Shown here: positions 13,143 through 25,676 of the stretch, one piece after another
Position numbering within the stretch: position 1 is the first letter of the stretch
Layout: each line of letters starts with the position of its first letter
Source of the DNA: Agelas oroides
Lineage: Eukaryota; Porifera; Demospongiae; Agelasida; Agelasidae
NCBI GenBank assembly: GCA_949130485.1
Contig: OX422186.1
Coordinates: 4,435,792-4,499,791, forward strand
Direction: 5' to 3'
DNA: 64,000 bases
The notes under the pieces: model-generated
Database searches by the model: none
Seen by the model: the letters and a program-made list of their open reading frames with translations, nothing else
Told to the model about the DNA's origin: nothing
Program-made: the position numbers and the translations under genes

Positions 13143-14078
13143 TAAAGTGTACTGTACCTGCTTTGCTCTTGTTCCGTGATACACAGTCTGAGTGTGGGAG
13201 TAATGACGAATGACAGGAGGAATTCAAAGTTATATCATTGTAACAATACCCCAGGCTCACCTCCATCTAGCTTTGTATATACAAGGAGGGAGATGACATC
13301 AAAAGTCCAGCACCACAGGTACTAAAACAGAAATCAAAAGCCACACCTCGAAGAGTGTTTTTAAGAGCTTTTATATACAGCATACGAGAATACGTCACTA
13401 CAAGTGACTGTATACTATTCTGACATATTTACCGCCTTTCTACGTACTAGCAAGAGAAATTTTGCGACAAACACTGCTCACCGTTGTCCTATACAGACAG
13501 AGTTGCGTGGCACACCTTCCTTCACTCCCGCTTCATTTTCAAAAGTATCACACTTCGAGCGCGAGTGCGCTCAAGGTCAAAGTTCAAACAATTGCGCACG
13601 CGCAGCATGAATAGGTGGAGCTGACTTGCTGGGGAGCATCTCCATGCACTCACTGACTGTGCAGCCATCCCAGAACACATGCTTCAGCCCAGAGTTTAGC
13701 CAATGCATGACAGAATTATCAAATGTTGACATGAACTGAACATACATAAAAAAAACATGGCTCTAAATAAACTCTGTCCAATCTCCATGATGACAGCACC
13801 TTCAGGCTTTTATAGACAACACCCAGGTTGTCTACCTTTGCCCATTTGGTCCTGTAACGGGAAACACTCATTACTAAAGATGAATAAACAGATACATTAT
13901 ATAGAAACTGCAGGTAGGGATCATAAACCGACCAACCACATTTTAGGATTCACTGATTGGTCAATTATTTGACAAAAGTGACCTCCAGCTCGGTCAACTC
14001 AGGCCTAGCTTCAGAGTAAATAAAACCATGGGCGACAATCACTAAACAGAAGGTAATCCAAGAGCAGCTTATAATTCA

Positions 14079-14429
14079 GGTACACTCTGTGCTGGACTGG
14101 AACGGGAAAATCTACTTTACACCCAACCGAATATCAACTCGATGGTCAATCGCCTTAGCTTTTACAAACCTACGAGACCAAAACTACTTCAAATAGGACA
14201 AACTAGGTATCAATCAACTCCACTCTACCTGTACATTCAGAATATCAAATTGGTTTGTGACTCGGGTACACTCTGTGCTGCACTAGAATGGGAAAATCTA
14301 CTTTACACCCAACCGAATATCAACTCAATGGTCAATCTCTTTAGCTTTTTCAAACCTACGAGACCAAAACTACTTCAAATAGGACAAACTAGGTACAATC
14401 AACTCCACTCTGCCTCTACATTCAGAATA
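14079..14429 (+). repeat. 186-bp tandem duplication at the spacer's right end
   Basis: GGTACACTCTGTGCTG at 14,079 recurs at 14,265. The following sequence (ATCTACTTTACACCCAACCG, CCTACGAGACCAAAACTACT, ATAGGACAAACTAGGTA) repeats with few changes at the same 186-bp offset. The second copy is cut at TTAA, where minus-orientation satellite begins. 186 is divisible by three, so an ORF crosses both copies from 14,142. A one-base indel after the ACTAGGTA segment puts the copies out of frame, and the ORF runs on into satellite, so it is not a credible gene. Confidence 0.8.
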
Positions 14430-17400
14430 TTAAACAGACCTCCACGTGCATCACAGGACCTCCACTGTGGTGAACATGGCTTTGTTGGACCTTCCCCGCA
14501 CTTAAACAGGCCTGTACGAGCTCATCAGCACTCCAGAGTGTTGAAAACTGCTTTTTCGAACTTTCTTGACACAGAAATGTGCTGGTAGGAGCTTCACTAC
14601 ACCTCTACAGGTGTGGAAATGGCATTGTCGGTCCTTCCCGACATTTAAACAGGCTTGCACGAGTTACTCAGCACCGCCACAGTGATGAAAATCGCTTTCT
14701 CGATCATTCCTCGCACTTAAGCAGGCCTGCACGAGCTTCACAAGACTTCCAGAGTGGTGAAAACTGCATTCTCCGTCTTTCGTGGCCCTTAAACAGGCCT
14801 GCAAGTGCTTCACAGGACCTCCACAGTGGTGAAAATGGCTTTGTCGGACCGTCCCTGCACTTAACCAGGCCAGTACGAGTTACTCAGCACCTCCACTGTG
14901 TCCAAAACTGCTTTCTTGATCTTTGCTGGCTCTGAAATGTGTTTGCACGAGCTTCACAAGGCCTCTACAGTGGTTGAAATGGCTTTGTCTGACCATCCAG
15001 GCACTTAAACAGCCTGGTACGCGTTACTCAGCCACTCCACAGTCATAAAAACTGCTTTCTCGATCCTTCCTCGTACTTAAACAGGCTTGCACGAACTACA
15101 CAAGACTTCCAGAGTTGTGAAAACTGCTTTCTCTGTCATTCCTGTCACTTAAACAGACCTCCACGTGCTTCACAGGACCTCTACTGTGGTGAACATGGCT
15201 TTGTTGGACCTTCCCCGCACTTAAACAGGCCTGTAGGAGTTACTCAGCACCTCCAGAGTATTGAAAACTGCTTTCTCGATCTTTCCTCACACTGAAATGT
15301 GCTTGTACGAGCTTCACAAGACCTCTACAGGTGTGGAAATGGCATTCTCTGACTTTCCCGGCACTTAAACAGGTGTGCACGCGTTAGTCAGCCATCCCAC
15401 AGTGATGAAAACTGCTTTCTCGATCTTTCCTCGCACTTAAACAGGCCTGCACCAGCTTCACAAGACCTCAGGAGCGTTGAAAACTGCATTCTCCGCCTTT
15501 CCTGGCACTTAAACAGGCCTGCACGTGGTTTACAGGACCACCACTGTGGTGAAAATGGCTTTGTCGGACCGTCCCGGCAGTTAAACAGGCCTATACGAGT
15601 TACTCAGCACCTCCACAGCGCCGAAAGATGCTTTCTCGATCTTTGCTGGCTCTCAAATGTGCTTGCACGAGCTTCACAACGCCTCTACAATGGTTAAAAT
15701 GGTTACACGGAACTTCCCGGCACTTAAACAGGCTTGCACGCGTTACTCAGCACCACCACTGTGTTGAAAACTGCTTTCTCGATCTTTCCTGACACTGAAG
15801 TGTGCTTGCACGAGCTTCACAAGACCACTACAGTGGGTGAAATGGCTTTGTCTGACCTTCCCGGCACTTAAACAGGCTTGCACGCGTTAGTCAGCCACTC
15901 AACAGTTATGAAAACTGCTTTCTCGATCTTTCCTCGCACTTAAACAGGCCTGCACGAGCTTCACAAGACTTCCAGAGTGGTGAAAACTGCATTCTCCGTC
16001 TGTCGTGGCGCTTAAACAGGCCTGCAGGTGCTTCACAGGACCTCCACTGTGGTGAAAATGGCTTTGTCCCTGCACTTAAACAGGCCAGTACGAGTTACTC
16101 AGCACCTCCACTGCGTCCAAAACTGCTTTCTTGATCTTTGCTGGCTCTGAAATGTGTTTGCACGAGCTTCACAAGGCCTCTACAGTGGTTGAAATGGCTT
16201 TGTCTGACCATCCAGGTACATAAACCGCCTTGTACGCGTTACTCAGCTACTCCACAGTCATAAAAACTGCTTTGTCGATCCTTCCTCGTACTTAAACAGG
16301 CTTGCACGAACTACACAAGGCTACCAGAGGTGTGAAAACTGCTTTCACCGCCATTCCTGGCACTTAAACAGACCTCCGCGTGCTTCACAGGACCTCCACT
16401 GTGGTGAACATGGCTTTGTTGGACTTTCCCCGCACTTAAACAGGCCTGTAGGAGTTACTCACCACCTCCAGAGTGTTGAAAACTGCTTTCTCGATCTTTC
16501 CTGACACTGAAATGTGCTTGCACAAGCATCACAAGACCTCTACAAGTGTGGAAATGGCATTGTCGGACCTTCCCGACACTTAAACAGGCTTGCACAAGTT
16601 ACTCAGCAACTCCACAGTGATGGAAACTGTTTCTCGATTTTTCTTGGCAATTAAACAGGCTTGCACGAGTTTCACAAGACTTCCACAGTGTTGAAAACTG
16701 CTTACTCGATCTATCCTGACACTGAAATGTGCTTGCACGAGCTTCACAAGTCCTGCATAGTAGTTGAAATGGGTTTGTCCCACCTCCCCGGAACTTAAAC
16801 AAGCCTGCACGCGGTGCTCAGACACTCCACAGTCACGAAAACTGCTTTCGCGATCTTTCCTGACCCTTAAACAGGCTCGCACGAGCGTCACAAGAGCTCC
16901 ATCACAGTGGTTAAAATTGCTTTGTCGAACCTTCCTGACACTTAAAAAGCTCTGCAGGAGTTACTCAGCACCTCCAGAGTGTTGAAAACTGCTTTCTCGA
17001 TCTTTCCTGACACTGAAATGTGCTTGCACGAGCTTAACAAGACCTCTACAGTGGTTGAAATGGCTTTGTCTGACCTTCCCGGAACTTAAACAGGACTGCA
17101 CGAGCTTCACAAGACTTCCAGAGTGGTGAAAACTGCATTCTCCGTCTGTCGTGGCGCTTAAACAGGCCTGCAGGTGCTTCACAGGACCTCCACTGTGGTG
17201 AAAATGGCTTTGTCGGACCGTCCCTGCACTTAAATAGGCCAGTACGAGTTACTCAGCACCTCCACTGTGTCCAAAACTGCTTTCTTGATCTTTGCTGGCT
17301 CTGAAATGTGTTTGCACGAGCTTCACAAAGCCTCTACAGTGGTTGAAATGGCTTTGTATGACCATCCAGGCACTTAAACTGCCTTGTACGCGTTACTCAG

Positions 17401-20164
17401 CCACTCCACAGTCATTAAAACTGCTTTATCTATCCTTCCTCGCACTTAAACAGGCTTGCACGAACTACACAAGACTTCCAGAGTTGTGAAAACTGCTTTC
17501 TCTGTCATTCCTGGCACGTAAACAGACCTCCATGTGCTTCACAGGACTTCTAGTGTGGTGAACATGGCTTCGTTGAACCTTCCCCGCACTTAAACAGGCC
17601 TGTACGAGTTACTCAGCACCACCACTGTGTTGAAAACTGCTTTCTCGAACTTTCCTGGCAATTAAACAGGCTTGCACGAGCTTCACAAGACTTCCACAGT
17701 GTTGAAAACTGCTTACTCGATCTATCCTGACACTGAAATGTGCTTGCACGAGCTTCACAAGCCCTGTATAGTAGTTGAAATGGGTTTGTCCGACCTCCCC
17801 GGAACTTAAACAGGCTTGTACGCGGTACTCAGCCACTCCACAGTCATGAAAACCGCTTTCGCGATCTTTCCTGACTCTTAAACAGGCTTGCACGAGCTTC
17901 ACAGGATTTGCAGAGTGGTTAAAATGACTTTATCGGACCTTCCTGACACTTAAACAGGTCTGCACGAGTTACTCAGCACCTTCAGAGTGTTGAAAACTGC
18001 TATCTCGATCTTTCCTGACACTGAAATGTGCTTGCACGAGCTTAACAAGACCTCTACAGTGGTTGAAATGGCTTTGTCTGACCTACCCGGCACTTAAACA
18101 GGCCTGCACGAGCTTCACAAGACTTCCAGAGTGGTGAAAACTGCATTCTCCGTCTTTCGTGGCTCTTAAACAGGCCAGCAGGTGTTTCACAGGACCTCCA
18201 CTGTGGTGAGCATGGCTTTCTTGGACCTTCCCCGCACTTAAACAGGCATGCACGCGTTACTCAGCACCACCACTGTGTTGAAAACTGCTTTCGCGAGATT
18301 TCCTGACTCTTAAACAGGCTTGCACGAGCTTCACAGGAGCTCCAGAGTGGTTAAAATGACTTTGTCGGGCCTTCCTGGCACTTAAACAGGTCTGCACGAG
18401 TTACTCAGCACCTTCAGTGTGTTGAAAACTGCTTTCTCGATCTTTCCTGACACTGAAATGTGCTTGCACCAGCTTAACAAGACTTCTACAGTGCTTGAAA
18501 TGGCTTTGTCTGACCTTCCCGGCACTTAAACAGGACTGCACGAGCTTCACAAGACTTCCAGAGTGGTGAAAACTGCATTCTCCGTCTTTCGTGGCCCTTA
18601 AACAGGCCTGTAGGTGCTTCACAGGACCTCCACTCTGGTGAACACGGCTTTCTTGGACCTTCCCCGCACTTAAACAGGCTTGCACGCGTTACTCAGCACC
18701 TCCACTGTGTTGAAAACTGCTTTCTCGATCTTTCCTGTCACTGAAATGTGCTTGCACGAGCTTAACAAGACCGCTACAGTGTGTGAAATGGCTTTGTCTG
18801 TACCTGCCTGCACGCAAACAGGCTTGAACGCGTTAGTCAGCCACTCCACAGTGATGAAAACTGCTTTCTCGGTCTCTCCTCGAACTTAAACAGGCCTGCA
18901 CGGGCTTCACAAGACCTCAAGAGCGTTGTAAACTGCATTCTCCGCCTTTCCTGGCCTTTAAACAGGCCTGCACGTGCTTCACAGGACCACGACTGTGGTG
19001 AAAATGGCTTTGTCGGACCGTCCCGGTAGTTAAACAGGCCTATACGAGTTACTCAGCACCTCCACAGCGCCGAAAGATGCTTTCTCGATCTTTGCTGGCC
19101 CTCAAATGTGCTTGCACGAGCTTCACAAGGCCTCTACAGTGGTTAAAATGGTTACTCGGACCTTCCAGGCACTTAAACAGGCTTGCACGCGTTAGTCAGC
19201 CACTCCACAGTGATGAAAACTGCTTTCGCGATCTTTCCTCGCACTTAAACAGGCCTGAACGAGCTTCACAAGACTTCCATAGTGTTGAAAACTGCATTCT
19301 CCGTCTGTCGTAGCGCTTAAACAGGCCTGCAGGTGCTTCACAGGACCTCCACTGTGGTGAAAATGGATTTCTCGGACCGTTGCTGCACCACTACGAGTTA
19401 CTCAGCACCTCCACTGCGTCCAAAACTGCTTTCTTGATCTTTGCTGGCTCTGAAATGTGTTTGCACGAGCTTTACAAGGCCTCTACAGTGGTTGAAATGG
19501 CTTTGTCTGACCATCCAGGTACATAAACCGCCTTGTACGCGTTACTCAGCTACTCCACAGTCATAAAAACTGCTTTGTCGATCCTTCCTCGTACTTAAAC
19601 AGGCTTGCACGAACTACACAAGGCTACCAGAGGTGTGAAAACTGCTTTCACCGTCATTCCTGGCACTTAAACAGACCTCCACGTGCTTCACAGGACCTCC
19701 ACTGTGGTGAACATGGCTTTGTTGGACCTTCCCGCACTTAAACAGGCCTGTAGGAGTTACTCAGCACTTCCAGAGTATCGAAAATTGCTTTCTCGATCTT
19801 TCCTGACACTGAAATGTGCTTGTACGAGCTTCACAAGACCTCTACAGGTGTGGAAATGGCATTGTCGGACCTTCCCGGCACTTAAACAGGCTTGCACGAT
19901 TTACTCAGCAACTCCACAGTGATGAAAACTGCTTTCTCGATCTTTCCTAGCAATTAAACAGGCTTGCACGAGTTTCACAAGAACTCCACAGTGTTGAAAA
20001 CTTCTTACTCGATCTTTCCTGACTCTGAAATGTGCTTGCACGAGCTTCACAAGTCCTGTATAGTAGTTGAAATGGGTTTGTCCGACCTCCCGGAACTTAA
20101 ACAGGCTTGCACGCGGTACTCAGCCACTCCACAGTCATGAAAACTGCTTTCGCGATCTTTCCTG
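14430..20164 (-). repeat. 72-bp satellite, minus orientation, block 1
   Basis: The same satellite as the left arm, now reverse complemented: GCACTTAAACAGG recurs every ~72 bp. Monomer variants seen in the left arm reappear in reverse order, for example the CTTTGCTGGCTCTGAAATG type near 14,925 and the GCTGAAATGTGCTTGCACG type. Ten- to eleven-monomer groupings can be followed by eye. It ends at the CCTG flanking the first 694-bp element. Confidence 0.95.
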
Positions 20165-20858
20165 TGTCATAGGGAATTTGGCTTCCCCTGTTTTTGGCAC
20201 CCCCGAGCCAAATCCCCTAGGGATTTTGGAACCCGCGAGTGAAATACGCTGAGGAATTCTGGCACCCTGCAGTGTACCCCTTGGGGAATTTGGCATCCCG
20301 CGACGGTACAGCTCAACGAATCGGATTGCTGAGCTTATCAAAAGGTGTCAGTCATGGTGAACTTGCGTGACTACTTGAAGAGCGTGTGGTGCTCTACATG
20401 TCACATTTACCGACAATCAGAATCATGGCGGACTATGCAGCGGAGATTGAAGTTCGGTCGGACGGTGAGGCGGAGCGTGAAGAGCTAACGAACTACGACG
20501 AAGTACAGGACTACCTAGCCAACGGTACCTGTGTGGGGACTGGTACCACCTCAAGTCTGTCGGTCTCCAGCAATTTCCAGCAGAAAGCGAACAGTGAAAC
20601 TGTAATAAATGTTTCAAGTGATTGTAGTATTGTATTGTTACATAAGGTGCCATAACAGAAGTGATTGATTTGAAAGCTAATATATTAATAGTATGGAATC
20701 TTTGCATGGGGATGCCAAATTCTCTAGGGAACTTTGCACGGAGATGCCAAATTCCCTGTTCGGTGGGGGATACCAAAAGTACTGAGGGGCTTTCAAAATC
20801 CTTAGGGGATTTGGCTCGGGGGTGCCGAATTCTCGGGGGTGTTGGATCCCCTATGACA
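20165..20858 (+). mobile_element. 694-bp TIR element, copy 1
   Basis: The element starts TGTCATAGGGAATTTGGC and ends GGATCCCCTATGACA. The two ends are imperfect inverted repeats that continue inward (CCGAGCCAAATCCCCTAGG against its complement near the right end). It is flanked by CCTG on both sides (20,161-20,164 and 20,859-20,862). Uninterrupted monomers such as the one near 17,860 have a single CCTG there, so CCTG is the target duplication. Both subterminal regions carry several GGGAATTTGGCA-like blocks. There is no transposase ORF, so it is non-autonomous. I cannot assign a superfamily: a 4-bp duplication with TGTCA ends does not match a family I can name safely. Confidence 0.85.
20425..20655 (+). 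CDS. Hypothetical 76-residue acidic ORF inside the 694-bp element
   Basis: The ORF could open earlier (ATG at 20,398, or a GTG), but the ATG at 20,425 has the best context (A at -3, G at +4). It starts MADYAAEIEVRSDGEAEREE, so the N-terminus is acidic, and a serine/threonine-rich middle follows. No domain is recognised. The frame stays open in all five element copies with only a few residue changes (F/S and N/S in the middle). Since the copies are recent duplicates, that is weak evidence for coding. A possible splice donor (GGTGAGG) lies 41 bases in, so this may instead be a captured first exon. A 44-codon ORF from the ATG at 20,354 overlaps in another frame. I do not know its function. Confidence 0.25.
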   Translation: MADYAAEIEVRSDGEAEREELTNYDEVQDYLANGTCVGTGTTSSLSVSSNFQQKANSETVINVSSDCSIVLLHKVP

Positions 20859-23800
20859 CCTGACTCTTAAACAGGCTTGCACGAGTTTCACAGGAGCTCC
20901 AGAGTGGTTAAAATGACTTTGTCGGCCCTTCCTGACACTTAAACAGGTCTGCACGAGTTACTCAGCACCTCCAGAGTGTTGAAAACTGCTTTCTCGATCT
21001 TTCCTGACACTGAAATGTGCTTGCACGAGCTTAACAAGACGTCTACAGTGGTTAAAATGGTTTGTCGGACCTTCCCGGCACTTAAACAGGCTTTCACGCG
21101 TTACTCAGCACCACCACTGTGTTGAAAACTGCTTTCTCGATCTTCCCTGAAAAACTGCTTTCGCGATCTTTCCTCGCACTTAAACAGGCCTGCACGAGCT
21201 TCACAAGACTTCCAGAGTGGTGAAAACTGCATTCTCCGTCTGTCGTGGCGCTTAAACAGGCCTGCAGGTGCTTCACAGGACCTCCACTGTGGTGAAAATG
21301 GCTTTATCCCTGCACTTAAACAGGCCAGTACGAGTTACTCAGCACCTCCACTGCGTCCAAAACTGCTTTCTTGATCATTGCTGGCTCTGAAATGTGTTTG
21401 CACGAGCTTCACAAGGCCTCTACAGTGGTTGAAATGGCTTTGTCTGACCATCCAGGCACTTAAACAGCCTTGTACGCGTTACTCAGCCACTCCACAGTCA
21501 TAAAAACTGTTTTGTCGATCTTTCGTCGCACTTAAACAGGCCTGCATGAGCTTCACAAGACTTCGAGAGTGGTGAAAACTGCATTCTCCGTCTTTCGTAG
21601 CGATTAAACAGGCCTGCAGGTGCTTCACAGGACCTCCACTGTGGTGAAAATGGCTTTATCGAACATTCCTGACACTTAAACAGGTCTGCACGAGTTACTC
21701 AGCACCTCCAGAGTGTTGAAAACTGCTTTATCGATCTTTCCTGACACTGAAATGTGCTTGCACGAGCTTAACAAGACCTCTACAGTGGTTGAAATAGCTT
21801 TGTCTGACCTTCCCGGCACTTAAACAGGCCTGCACGAGCTTCACAAGGCTTCCAGAGTGGTGAAAACTGCATTCTCCGTCTTTTGTGGCCCTTAAACAGG
21901 CCTGCAGGTGCTTCACACAACCTCCACTGTGGTGAAAATGGCTTTGTCCCTGCACTTAAACAGGCCAGTACGAGTTACTCAGCACCTCCACTGCGTCCAA
22001 AACTGCTTTATTGATCTTTGATGGGTCTGAAATGTGTTTGCACGAGCTTCACAAAGCCTCTACAGTGGTTCAAATGGCTTTGTCTGACCATCCAGGCACT
22101 TAAACAGCCATGTACGCGTTACTCAGCCACTCCACAGTCATATAAACTGCTTTGTCGATCCTTCCTCGCACTTAAACAGGCTTGCACGAACTACACAAGG
22201 CTTCCAGAGTTGTGAAAACTGCTTTCTCTGTCATTTCTGGCACTTAAACAGACCTCCACGTGCTTCACAGGACCTCCACTGTGGTGAACATGGCTTTGTT
22301 GGACCTTCCCCGCACTTAAACAGGCCTGTAGAAGTTACTCAGCACCTCCAGAGTGTTAAAAACTGCTTTGTCGATCTTTCCTGACACTGAAATGTGCTTG
22401 CACGAGCTTCACAAGACTTCTATAGGTGTGGAAATGGCATTGTCGGTCCTTCCCGGCACTTAAACAGGCTTACACGACCGCCGCAGTGATGCAAACCGCT
22501 TTCTCGATCTTTCCTCGCACTTAAACAGGCCTGCACGAGCTTCATAACACTTCCAGAGTGGTGAAAACTGCATTCTCCGTCTTTCGTGGCCCTTAAACAT
22601 GCCTGCAGGTGCTTCACAGGACCTCCACTGTGGTGAAAATGGCTTTGTCCCTGCACTTAAACAGGCCAGTACGAGTTACTCAGCACCTCCACTGCGTCCA
22701 AAACTGCTTTCTTGATCATTGCTGGCTCTGAAATGTGTTTGCACGAGCTTCACAAGGCCTCTACAGTGGTTGAAATGGCTTTGTCTGACCATCCAGGCAC
22801 TTAAACAGCCTTGTACGCGTTACTCAGCCACTCCACAGTCATAAAAACTGCATTGTCGATTTTTCGTCGCACTTAAATAGGCCTGCATGAGCTTCACAAG
22901 ACTTCGAGAGTGGTGAAAACTGCATTCTCCGTCTTTCGTAGCGCTTAAACAATTCTGCAGGTGCTTCACAGGACCTCCACTGTGGTGAAAATGGCTTTAT
23001 CGAACCTTCCTGACACTTAAACAGGTCTGCACGAGTTACTCAGCACCTCCAGAGTGTTGAAAACTGCTTTATCGATCTTTCCTGACACTGAAATGTGCTT
23101 GCACGAGCTTAACAAGACCTCTACAGTGGTTGAAATAGCTTTGTCTCACCTTCCCGGCACTTAAACAGGCCTGCACGAGCTTCACAAGACTTCCAGAGTG
23201 GTGAAAACTGCATTCTCCGTCTTTCGTGGCCCTTAAACAGGCCTACAGGTGCTTCATAGGACCTCCACTGTGGTGAAAATGGCTTTGTCCCTGCACTTAA
23301 ACAGGCCAGTACGAGTTACTCAGTACGTCCACTGCGACCAAAACTGCTTTCTTGATCTTTGATGGCTCTGAAATGTGTTTACACGAGCTTCACAAGGCCT
23401 CTACAGTGGTTGAAATGGCTTTGTCTGACTATCCAGGCACTTAAACTGCCTTGTACGCGTTACTCAGCCACTCCACAGGCATAAAAACTGCTTTGTCGAT
23501 CTTTCCTCGCACTTAAACAGGCCTGCACGAGCTTCACAAGACTTCCAGAGTGGTGAAAACTGCACTCTCCGTCTGTCGTGGCGCTTAAACAGGCCTGCAG
23601 GTGCTTCACAGGACCTCCACTGTGGTGAAAATGGCTTTGTCCCTGCACTTAAACAGGCTAGTACGAGTTACTCAGCACCTCCATTGCGTCCAAAACTGCT
23701 TTCTTGGTCTTTGCTGGCTCTGAAATGTGTTTGCACGAGCTTCACAAGTCCTCTACAGAGGTTGAAATGGCTTTGTCTGACCATCCAGGCACTTAAACAG

Positions 23801-25676
23801 CCTTGTACTCGTTACTCAGCCACTCCACAGTCATTAAAACTGCTTTGTCGATCCTTCCTCGCACTTAAACAGGCTTGCACGAACTACACAAGACTTCGAG
23901 AGTTGTGAAAACTGCTTTCTCTGTCATTCCTGGCATTTAAACAGACCTCCACGTGCTTCACAGGACTTCTACTGTGGTGAACATGGCTTCGTTGGACCTT
24001 CCCCGCACTTAATCAGGCCTGTAGGAGTTACTCAGTACCACCACTGTGTTGAAAACTGCTTTCTCGATCTTTCCTGACACTGAAATGTGCTTGCACGAGC
24101 TTCACAAGACCTCTACAGTGGGTGAAATGGCTTTGTCTGACCTTCCCGGCACTTAAACAGGCTTGCACGAGTTACTCAGCACCTCCACAGTGATGAAAAC
24201 TGCTTGCTCGATCTTTCCTAGCAATTAAACAGGCTTGCACGAGCTTCACAAGACCTCCACAGTGTTGAAAACTGCTTACTCGATCTATCCTGACACTGAA
24301 ATGTGCTTGCACGAGCTTCACAAGTCCTGTATATTAGTTGAAATGGGTTTGTCCGACCTCCCCGGAGCTTAAACAGGCTTGCACGCGGTACTCAGCCACT
24401 GCACAGTCATGAAAACTGCTTTCGCGATCTTTCCTGACTCTTAAACAGGCCTGCAGGTGCTTCACAGGAACTCCTCTGTGGTGAACATGGCTTTCTTGGA
24501 CCTTCCCCGCACTTAAACAGGCTTGCACGCGTTACTCAGCACCACCACAGTGATGAAAACTGCTTTCTCGATCCTTACTCGCACTTAAACAGGCCTGCAC
24601 TGGATTCACAAGACCTCAATAGCGTTGAAAACTGCATTCTCAGCCTTTCCTGGCACTTAAACAGGCCTGCACGTGCTTCACAGGACCACCACCGTGGTGA
24701 AAATGGCTTTGTCGGACCGTCCCGGCTGTTAAACAGGCCTATACGAGTTAGTCAGCACCTCCACAGCGCCGAAAGATGCTTTCTCGATTTTAGCAGGCGG
24801 TGAAATGTGCTTGCACGAGCTTCACAAGGCCTCTACAGTGGTTAAAATTGTTTGTCGGACCTTCCTGGTACTTAAAGAGGCTTGCACGCGTCACTCAGCA
24901 CTACCACTGTGTTGAAAACTGCTTTCTCGATCTTTCCTGACACTGAAATGTGCTTGCACGAGCTTGACAAGACCTCTACAGTGTGTGAAATGGCTTTGTC
25001 TGACCTTCCCGACACGTAAACAGGCTTGAACGCGTTAGTCAGTCACTCCACAGTGATGAAAACTGCTTTCTAGATCTTTCCTCGCACATAAACAGGCCTG
25101 CACGGGCTTCACAAGACCTCAAGAGCGTTGAAAACTGCATTCTCCGCCTTTCCTGGCCCTTAAACAGGCCTGCACGTGCTTCACAGGACCACCACTGTGG
25201 TGAAAATGGCTTTGTCGGACCGTCCCTGCAGTTAAACAAGATTATACGAGTTACTCAGCACCTCCACAGCGCCGAAAGATGCTTTCTCGATTTTAGCTGG
25301 CTCTCAAATGTGCTTGCACGAGCTTCACAAGGCCTCTACAGTAGTTAAAATAGTTTGTCGTACCTTCCCTGCACTTAAACAGGCTTGCACGCGTTACTCA
25401 GCACCACCACTGTGTTGAAAACTGCTTTCTCGATCTTTCCTGACACTTAAACAGGCCTGTACGAGCTTCACAAGACTTCCAGAGTGGTGAAAACCGCATT
25501 CTCCGTCTGTCTTGGCGCTTAAACAGGCGTGCAGGTGCTTCACAGGACCTCCACTGTGGTGAAAATGGCTTTGTCGGACCGTCCCTGCACTTAAACAGGC
25601 CAGTACGAGTTACTCAGCACCTCCACTGCGTCCAAAACTGCTTTCTTGATCTTTGCTGGCTCTCAAATCTTTCCTG
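20859..25676 (-). repeat. 72-bp satellite, minus orientation, block 2
   Basis: Continuous minus-orientation monomers between element copies 1 and 2. A truncated monomer of about 26 bp occurs at 21,124-21,155, where TCCCTG joins directly to AAAAACTGCTTTCGCG. The same junction is found near 26,655 and 45,950. The array stays in roughly 72-bp register otherwise. Its last monomer, just before copy 2, is a hybrid (CTGGCTCTCAAATC joined to TTTCCTG), which marks a recombination breakpoint close to the element. Confidence 0.95.

Larger units (their letters stand above)
12419..13310 (+). repeat. Degenerate tandem repeat, roughly four units
   Basis: A long degenerate unit recurs. Each begins with a form of CTGTACCTCTAATTCTTCAC, followed by a TGTTC(C/T)GTGATA-like block, then ATCACTGT..CAATAC and CCAGGCTG..TCCATCTA, and ends TATATACGAGG-like. 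Recognisable units start near 12,511, 12,732, 13,021 (partial) and 13,150, with a fainter one at 12,419. Similarity is patchy, so the duplication is old. Small ORFs crossing it are not conserved between units, so I do not call genes. Confidence 0.65.
11879..14429. other. Non-satellite spacer between opposed satellite arms
   Basis: The left satellite breaks after CTCCTACA and satellite in the opposite orientation resumes at TTAAACAGACC. Between them is 2.55 kb of AT-richer sequence of other origin. It holds a cluster of short hairpins at the left end, a degenerate tandem repeat and minisatellite in the middle, a TATG microsatellite, and a 186-bp tandem duplication at the right end. ORFs inside are short (at most about 150 codons), overlap one another on both strands and show no domain I recognise. 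The portion 13,310-14,078 shows nothing firm apart from one 6-bp-stem hairpin (GAGCGC/GCGCTC) at 13,557-13,572 and a locally CpG-rich patch around it. Confidence 0.85.

Noticed and set aside
14142..14588. 148-codon ORF across the 186-bp duplication and into satellite
   Set aside because: It exists because 186 is divisible by three, joins unrelated sequence types, and its repeat copies are out of phase at their ends.
20423..20776. Minus-strand ORFs of about 117-123 codons in each TIR element
   Set aside because: They lie opposite the plus-strand acidic ORF, run through the terminal repeats, show no domain, and in copy 5 read into the foreign insert.
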